Below, piece by piece: positions 45,600 to 50,372 of a DNA stretch of 50,372 nt. The DNA is taken from positions 17,379 through 67,750 of the forward strand of contig NZ_LMKE01000014.1 of NCBI RefSeq assembly GCF_001421245.1, in the 5' to 3' direction. A program made the position numbers and the translations under genes. The stretch comes from Sphingomonas sp. Leaf10 (GTDB lineage: Bacteria; Pseudomonadota; Alphaproteobacteria; Sphingomonadales; Sphingomonadaceae). Every line of letters starts with the position of its first letter. Position 1 is the first letter of the stretch. A model generated the notes under the pieces. That model was not told the origin of the DNA. It was given only the letters and a program-made list of their open reading frames with translations, and did not search any database.

Positions 45600-48500
45600 A
45601 TGACACCAAAAGCGAAGCTCGCCCGCCCCCTGGAAACGCTGCTGGTCGACAGTGCGCTCCCCGGCGAAATCGAAGGTCTGGATGCAGCGGCCCGCGCCGA
45701 TGCCGCGCAGTTCGTGGCGGCGACCGCCGCGCACCGATCGCCCGGCACGGTCAGCGTCGCCTTGGAGACACTCAGCCGGGGTGAGGCGCGACGGATGCGG
45801 CTGGCGGTCATCAACGACGACATGCCGTTCCTGGTCGATTCGATCGCCAGCACGATCGTCGCCCACGACATCGCCATCGACCGCATCCTGCACCCGGTCG
45901 TGCCGGTCACCCGCGACGCGGCGGGCACGCTGACCGACCTGGCGGGCGAGGGTCGCCGCGAATCGATGATCTATATCGAAATGGAGCGCGCCGATGCCCG
46001 CGTGCGCCACGCGCTGGTCGCGGAGATCGAACGCAATCTCGACCATGTCCGCGCCGCCGTCGCCGACTGGCGGGCGATGCAGGCGGCGATGCAGGCCGAT
46101 GCCGCCCGCCTGACCGCGCACGCCGACACTGCCGAGGATGCGGCGCTGCTGAACTGGTTCGTGGCGGGCAACCTGACGCAGCTGGCACATGAACGCTGGT
46201 CGCGCGACGGCGTGGTCGGCGAACGCCTCGGCCTGTCGCGCGCAAGGCTGGAAGTGCCGCTCTTGGCCGACGCGTCGCGCCAGCGCGCGATCGAATGGTT
46301 CGATGCCGGCAATCGCCAGCCGCTGCTGCTCAAATCCAACTGCATCTCGACCGTCCACCGCCGTGCGCCGATCGATCTGGTGCTGGTGCCGGTGGTCGAG
46401 GGCGACACGGTGACCGGCGTGTCGATCCATGGCGGGCTGTGGACCAGTGCGGCGTTGCAGGCCGATCCGGCCGATGTGCCGGTATTGCGTCGAAACCTGG
46501 CGGCGCTGCGCACCAAGTTCGGCTTCGACCCTTCGGGCCATGCCGGCAAGGCGCTCGCCCACGCCATCTCGACGCTGCCGCACGACCTGACCACCGCGTT
46601 CAGCCCGGAGGCGCTGGAGCAGCTGGCGCTGACCGCCATGTCAGTCGCCGATCGCCCGCGCTCGCGGCTGGTACTGATCCGCTCGGCGTTGGGGCGGCAT
46701 CTGTTCGCGTTCGTGTGGCTGGGCCGCGACGACGTAACCACACAGCGGCGCCTCGCGATCGGCGACATGCTGGCACAGGCGGCCAACGCGTCGATCCTCA
46801 ACTGGTCGATCGCAATGGAGGATGGTGAGGCAGCACTGATCCGCTACGTCCTCGACCTGCGGCAGGACGGGCGCATGCCCGAGGCCGGCGAGCTAGACCG
46901 GCGGATCGAACGCATGGTGCGCGGCTGGCGCGCCGCCGTCGAGGGGGCGCTGGCCGAACTGGCGCCCGAGGGGGCGACGCGCATGGCGCTGCGCTTCGCC
47001 AACGCCTTTCCCAACAACTATCGCAATTCGAACCTGCCCGACGAAGCCGCGCGCGACATCGTCCGCGTCGCGGCGCTGACCGATGCAGGGTCGCGCTCGG
47101 TGCGCATCCTGTCGGCGCCGGGCGAGCGGATGCGGATCAAGGTCTATCGCCGTGGCGGCGCGCTGCCGCTGTCGGATGCGGTGCCGGTGTTCGAGAATTT
47201 CGGCTTCCGCGTGATCGAGGAACTGCCGACCCGGCTGGAGGATGACGAAAAGAGCTTCATCCACGATTTCGAGGTCGAGGTGGCATCGGGCGTCGCCCCC
47301 AAATTCGACGTCGCCGTGGTCGAGCGCGCGATCGAGGCGGTGCTGGAGAACCGTGCCGAAAACGACGTCTTCAACCGTCTGACCGTCGAGGCGGGCATCG
47401 CCCCCGTCGCCGTCGTCCTGTTGCGCGCATGGTTCCGCTATCTGCGCCAGACCGGATTGAGCTACAGCCTCGCCACCGCCGTCGATGCGCTGCGCCGCGC
47501 GCCGGGTGTCGCCACCGCGCTGATCGAGCGGTTCAACGCCGCGCACGATCCGTCGCGCGCCGACCGCGACGCCGGCATCGCCGCCGCCGATGCCGCGATC
47601 GAAACCGGTCTCGACGCGGTGTCGGCGATCGATGACGACCGCATCCTGCGCAGCTATCGCGGCGTCGTCGCCGCCACGCTGCGCACCAACGCCTTTGCGC
47701 CCGCCGCCAACGAAGCCCTCGCCTTCAAGCTCGACAGCGCGAAGGTGCCGGGCCTGCCCAAGCCGCTGCCGTGGCGCGAGGTCTTCGTCTATTCGCCACG
47801 CGTGGAGGGCATCCATCTGCGCGCCGGCCCGGTCGCGCGCGGCGGGCTGCGCTGGTCCGACCGCCGCGACGATTTCCGCACCGAAATCCTGGGACTGATG
47901 AAGGCGCAGCGGGTCAAGAACGCGGTGATCGTGCCGACCGGGGCCAAGGGCGGCTTCTATCCCAAGCAGCTCCCCGCCCCGTCGAACCGCGACGCTTGGC
48001 TGGCCGAGGGAACCGAGAGCTACCGCATCTTCATCCGTTCGCTGCTGTCGATCACCGACAACATCGTCGATGGGAAGGTCGTCCATCCCCACGGCGTGAC
48101 CATCCATGACGGCGAAGACCCCTATTTCGTCGTCGCGGCCGACAAGGGCACCGCGACGTTCAGCGACGTCGCCAATGCGCTCGCCCTCGAACGCAACTTC
48201 TGGCTGGGCGACGCCTTCGCCAGCGGCGGCAGCGTCGGCTATGACCACAAGGCGATGGGCATCACCGCCAAGGGCGCGTGGATCTCGGTCCAGCGCCACT
48301 TCCTCGAACTGGGCGTCGACGTGCAGACGCAGGCGATCGACGTGGTCGGCTGCGGCGACATGTCGGGCGACGTGTTCGGCAACGGCATGTTGTTGTCCAA
48401 GGCGATCCGGTTGAAGGCGGCGTTCGACCATCGCCACATCTTCCTCGACCCCGAACCCGATGCGGCGGCCAGCTGGACCGAACGCGACCGCCTGTTTGCA

Positions 48501-50213
48501 TTACCCCGGTCGAGCTGGGCCGATTACGATCCGTCGCTGATCTCGGCGGGCGGCGGCGTGTTCCCACGCACCGCTAAGACGATTGCGCTCACCGATCCGG
48601 TCCGTGCGATGCTGGGCGTGACCGAGCGCGAGATGGAGCCGAGCGCCCTCATCTCGGCGATCCTGAAGGCCCCGGTCGACCTGATCTGGTTCGGCGGCAT
48701 CGGCACCTATGTGAAGGACCGCGCCGAAAGCCATCTCGACGTCGGCGATCCCGCCAACGACCGCATCCGCGTCGATGCGCAGTCGCTGCATGCCAAGGCG
48801 ATCGGCGAAGGCGCGAATCTGGGCGTGACGCAGGCGGCACGCATCACCTTCAGCATGGCCGGCGGGCGGATCAACACCGACTTCATCGACAATTCGGCAG
48901 GCGTCGATTGTTCGGATAACGAGGTGAACATCAAGATCGCGCTGAACCGCGAGGTGATCGAAGGCCGCCTCGCGATCGACGACCGCAACGCGCTCCTCGC
49001 CCGCATGACCGACGATGTCGCGCATCTGGTGCTGGAGGATAACCGGCTGCAGACGCTGGCGTTGTCGGTGATGGAGAATGACGGCCCCGTCGCGGTGCCG
49101 AGCTATGTCCGCGTCATCGAACTGCTCGAAGCCGCCGGCAAGCTCGACCGCGTGGTCGAGGGGCTGGCACCCGGCGACGACTATGTCCGCCGGGCGCAGG
49201 ACGGGCGCGGCCTCGCCCGCCCCGAACTCGCCGTGCTGCTCGCCAGCGTCAAGCTGGCCTTGCAGGAGGCGATCGAACACTCGGCCCTCGCCACCGATGC
49301 CGACATGGCCGGCGACCTCCTCGCCGCCTTCCCCCGCGAGATGCAGGAGACCCACAAGCAGGCGATCTTCGACCATCGCCTGCGCGGCGAAATCGTCGCG
49401 ACCAAGCTTGCCAACCGCATCGTCAACCGGCTGGGCGTGCTGCACGTCTATGAGCTAGCGGAGGAAGAGGGCGAGGCGCTGGCCGATATCGCCGCGATGT
49501 TCGTCGCCGCCGAACGGCTGTTCGACATCGACGCGCTGTACGACCGGATCGAGGGCGCCGACATTTCGGAACGCGCCCGCATCGCCCTGCTCGACGAGGT
49601 CGCGGTCGGGGTGCGTTCGCAGATCGCGGACCTGCTGCGCGCCTTCCCCGCCGGCACCATGCCCGCCCATGCCGTCGCGCATCTGCAAAAGGGGGTGGCG
49701 AGCCTCGCCGGACAGACCAGCTCGCTGCTCCGCGCCGAGGCCGCGCAACAGCGCGACCGCATCGCTGGCGTGTTGCAGGATGCCGGCGCGCCGCAGGAAC
49801 TGGCCGGACAGGTCGTGCGCCTGTTCGAACTCGACGGCGCGGTCGGCCTCGCCGATCTCGGCCGCCGGTTGAAGCTCGACGAGACGCGGCTGACGCTCGC
49901 CTTCACTCATTTGGGCTTCGCGCTGGGGCTGGACTGGGCACAGGCGGTCGCGGCGCGCATCCAGACCGGCGATCCGTGGGAACGCCTGCTCATCGCCGGC
50001 CTCGCCCGAGATTTCCAGCAGCTGCGCTTCGACTTCCTGAACCGCAACGCCGGCAAGGACCCGCAGGCCGCCGTCGAGGCATGGCTGGACGCCAACCGCG
50101 ACCGGGTGGCCCAGTTCGCGGCGCTGGTCCACCGCGCGCGGCAGGCCCCGGTGGCGAGTGCGGCGATGCTGGCCCAGATCGCCGGGCAGGCCCGGGTGCT
50201 GCTGGCGCGGTAA
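45600..50213 (+). CDS. gdhB: NAD-specific glutamate dehydrogenase, large type
   Basis: Converts glutamate and NAD+ to 2-oxoglutarate, ammonia and NADH; the 180-kDa class typical of alpha- and gammaproteobacteria. The 1537-residue protein is slightly short of the common 1550-1620. The N-terminal half has ACT-like regulatory modules (MPFLVDSIASTIV at about 75-87). The catalytic region follows: GGLRWSDRRDDFRTEILGLMKAQRVKN (about 760-786, read in parts), the Lys in IVPTGAKGGFYPKQ (about 787-800), and the NAD-binding segment VVGCGDMSGDVFGNGML (about 920-936). A helical C-terminal domain ends near TAR-like residues. The ATG at 45600 was chosen over an upstream TTG at 45543. It is monocistronic and divergent from the exported protein. 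Confidence 0.95.
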   Translation: MTPKAKLARPLETLLVDSALPGEIEGLDAAARADAAQFVAATAAHRSPGTVSVALETLSRGEARRMRLAVINDDMPFLVDSIASTIVAHDIAIDRILHPVVPVTRDAAGTLTDLAGEGRRESMIYIEMERADARVRHALVAEIERNLDHVRAAVADWRAMQAAMQADAARLTAHADTAEDAALLNWFVAGNLTQLAHERWSRDGVVGERLGLSRARLEVPLLADASRQRAIEWFDAGNRQPLLLKSNCISTVHRRAPIDLVLVPVVEGDTVTGVSIHGGLWTSAALQADPADVPVLRRNLAALRTKFGFDPSGHAGKALAHAISTLPHDLTTAFSPEALEQLALTAMSVADRPRSRLVLIRSALGRHLFAFVWLGRDDVTTQRRLAIGDMLAQAANASILNWSIAMEDGEAALIRYVLDLRQDGRMPEAGELDRRIERMVRGWRAAVEGALAELAPEGATRMALRFANAFPNNYRNSNLPDEAARDIVRVAALTDAGSRSVRILSAPGERMRIKVYRRGGALPLSDAVPVFENFGFRVIEELPTRLEDDEKSFIHDFEVEVASGVAPKFDVAVVERAIEAVLENRAENDVFNRLTVEAGIAPVAVVLLRAWFRYLRQTGLSYSLATAVDALRRAPGVATALIERFNAAHDPSRADRDAGIAAADAAIETGLDAVSAIDDDRILRSYRGVVAATLRTNAFAPAANEALAFKLDSAKVPGLPKPLPWREVFVYSPRVEGIHLRAGPVARGGLRWSDRRDDFRTEILGLMKAQRVKNAVIVPTGAKGGFYPKQLPAPSNRDAWLAEGTESYRIFIRSLLSITDNIVDGKVVHPHGVTIHDGEDPYFVVAADKGTATFSDVANALALERNFWLGDAFASGGSVGYDHKAMGITAKGAWISVQRHFLELGVDVQTQAIDVVGCGDMSGDVFGNGMLLSKAIRLKAAFDHRHIFLDPEPDAAASWTERDRLFALPRSSWADYDPSLISAGGGVFPRTAKTIALTDPVRAMLGVTEREMEPSALISAILKAPVDLIWFGGIGTYVKDRAESHLDVGDPANDRIRVDAQSLHAKAIGEGANLGVTQAARITFSMAGGRINTDFIDNSAGVDCSDNEVNIKIALNREVIEGRLAIDDRNALLARMTDDVAHLVLEDNRLQTLALSVMENDGPVAVPSYVRVIELLEAAGKLDRVVEGLAPGDDYVRRAQDGRGLARPELAVLLASVKLALQEAIEHSALATDADMAGDLLAAFPREMQETHKQAIFDHRLRGEIVATKLANRIVNRLGVLHVYELAEEEGEALADIAAMFVAAERLFDIDALYDRIEGADISERARIALLDEVAVGVRSQIADLLRAFPAGTMPAHAVAHLQKGVASLAGQTSSLLRAEAAQQRDRIAGVLQDAGAPQELAGQVVRLFELDGAVGLADLGRRLKLDETRLTLAFTHLGFALGLDWAQAVAARIQTGDPWERLLIAGLARDFQQLRFDFLNRNAGKDPQAAVEAWLDANRDRVAQFAALVHRARQAPVASAAMLAQIAGQARVLLAR

Positions 50214-50226
50214 GACAGTCGCTGTT

Positions 50227-50247
50227 CCCTCTCCCGGCGGGAGAGGG
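50227..50247 (+). terminator. Hairpin after the glutamate dehydrogenase gene
   Basis: CCCTCTCCC-GGC-GGGAGAGGG, 9-bp stem, 14 bp after the stop codon. There is no U-tract; it is also the opening arm of a GC-rich repeat (GGGAGC..GCGGAAGGGTGAG) whose right arm may lie beyond the window. Confidence 0.5.
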
Positions 50248-50372
50248 AGGGAGCGGCGCAGCCGCGGAAGGGTGAGCGCGACCGGAACCGCGCGGTAGAC
50301 CGGATCGGCAGCACGCCTCCCGCCGCCCCCTGGCTCCGGGTCCCACTTCTCGCACGATTGCGTAAAGAAGCA

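Overview
The window reads as ordinary chromosome of a high-G+C alphaproteobacterium, most likely a Sphingomonas-like member of the Sphingomonadaceae. The reasons are the TonB-dependent receptor with a sphingomonad-type plug start, the ctaB/cox11/ctaE/DUF983/SURF1/thrC block, the pyrE-pdxJ-acpS-lepB run, the very large NAD-glutamate dehydrogenase, a DUF1800/DUF1501 pair, and many short palindromic intergenic repeats. I see no rRNA, tRNA, transposase, phage gene or CRISPR array.

Layout. 0-3.5 kb: a periplasmic PQQ-type sugar dehydrogenase (-), then a divergent polysaccharide pyruvyl transferase and family 2 glycosyltransferase (+). 3.7-8.6 kb: the glmU-glmS amino-sugar operon (-), a phosphoglycolate-phosphatase-like HAD protein (+) and a short-chain dehydrogenase (+). 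8.6-14.7 kb: one long minus-strand run, pyrE, pdxJ, acpS, lepB, maleylacetoacetate isomerase, a multispanning membrane protein, a DUF2141 protein and a family 4 glycosyltransferase; several junctions overlap by 4 nt. 14.9-17.8 kb: ctaC-ctaD, subunits II and I of an aa3-type oxidase, closed by a strong terminator. 18.0-23.6 kb: an exported DUF1800 protein, a Tat-exported DUF1501 protein and a TonB-dependent receptor. 23.8-25.7 kb: pterin carbinolamine dehydratase, a zincin, and CcmA-CcmB. 25.7-31.5 kb (-): the rest of the oxidase locus (ctaB, a 44-residue membrane protein, cox11, ctaE, DUF983, SURF1), then thrC and a methyltransferase. 31.6-36.6 kb: an SDR, an Mfd-type helicase and a TraB/GumN protein. 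36.9-43.0 kb: a small lipoprotein and a galM-GH31-GH35 operon fitting xyloglucan side-chain breakdown. 43.6-50.2 kb: an exported protein of degenerate peptidase type and NAD-glutamate dehydrogenase.

How the genes work together. ctaC/ctaD and ctaB/cox11/ctaE/SURF1 make one cytochrome oxidase but lie about 11-13 kb apart in opposite orientation, which suggests an inversion. GH35, GH31 and GalM are translationally coupled or adjacent and follow a perfect 12-bp LacI-type palindrome, so they look like one sugar-induced unit. GlmU and GlmS supply UDP-GlcNAc. PyrE, PdxJ, AcpS and LepB form a housekeeping operon into which a palindromic repeat has landed, placing the acpS ribosome-binding site inside a hairpin.

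No single locus is clearly a new system. The best candidates for unknown biology are the DUF1800/DUF1501/receptor cluster, the membrane protein/DUF2141/glycosyltransferase trio, and the exported protein at 43.6-45.4 kb that seems to have lost its zinc site.
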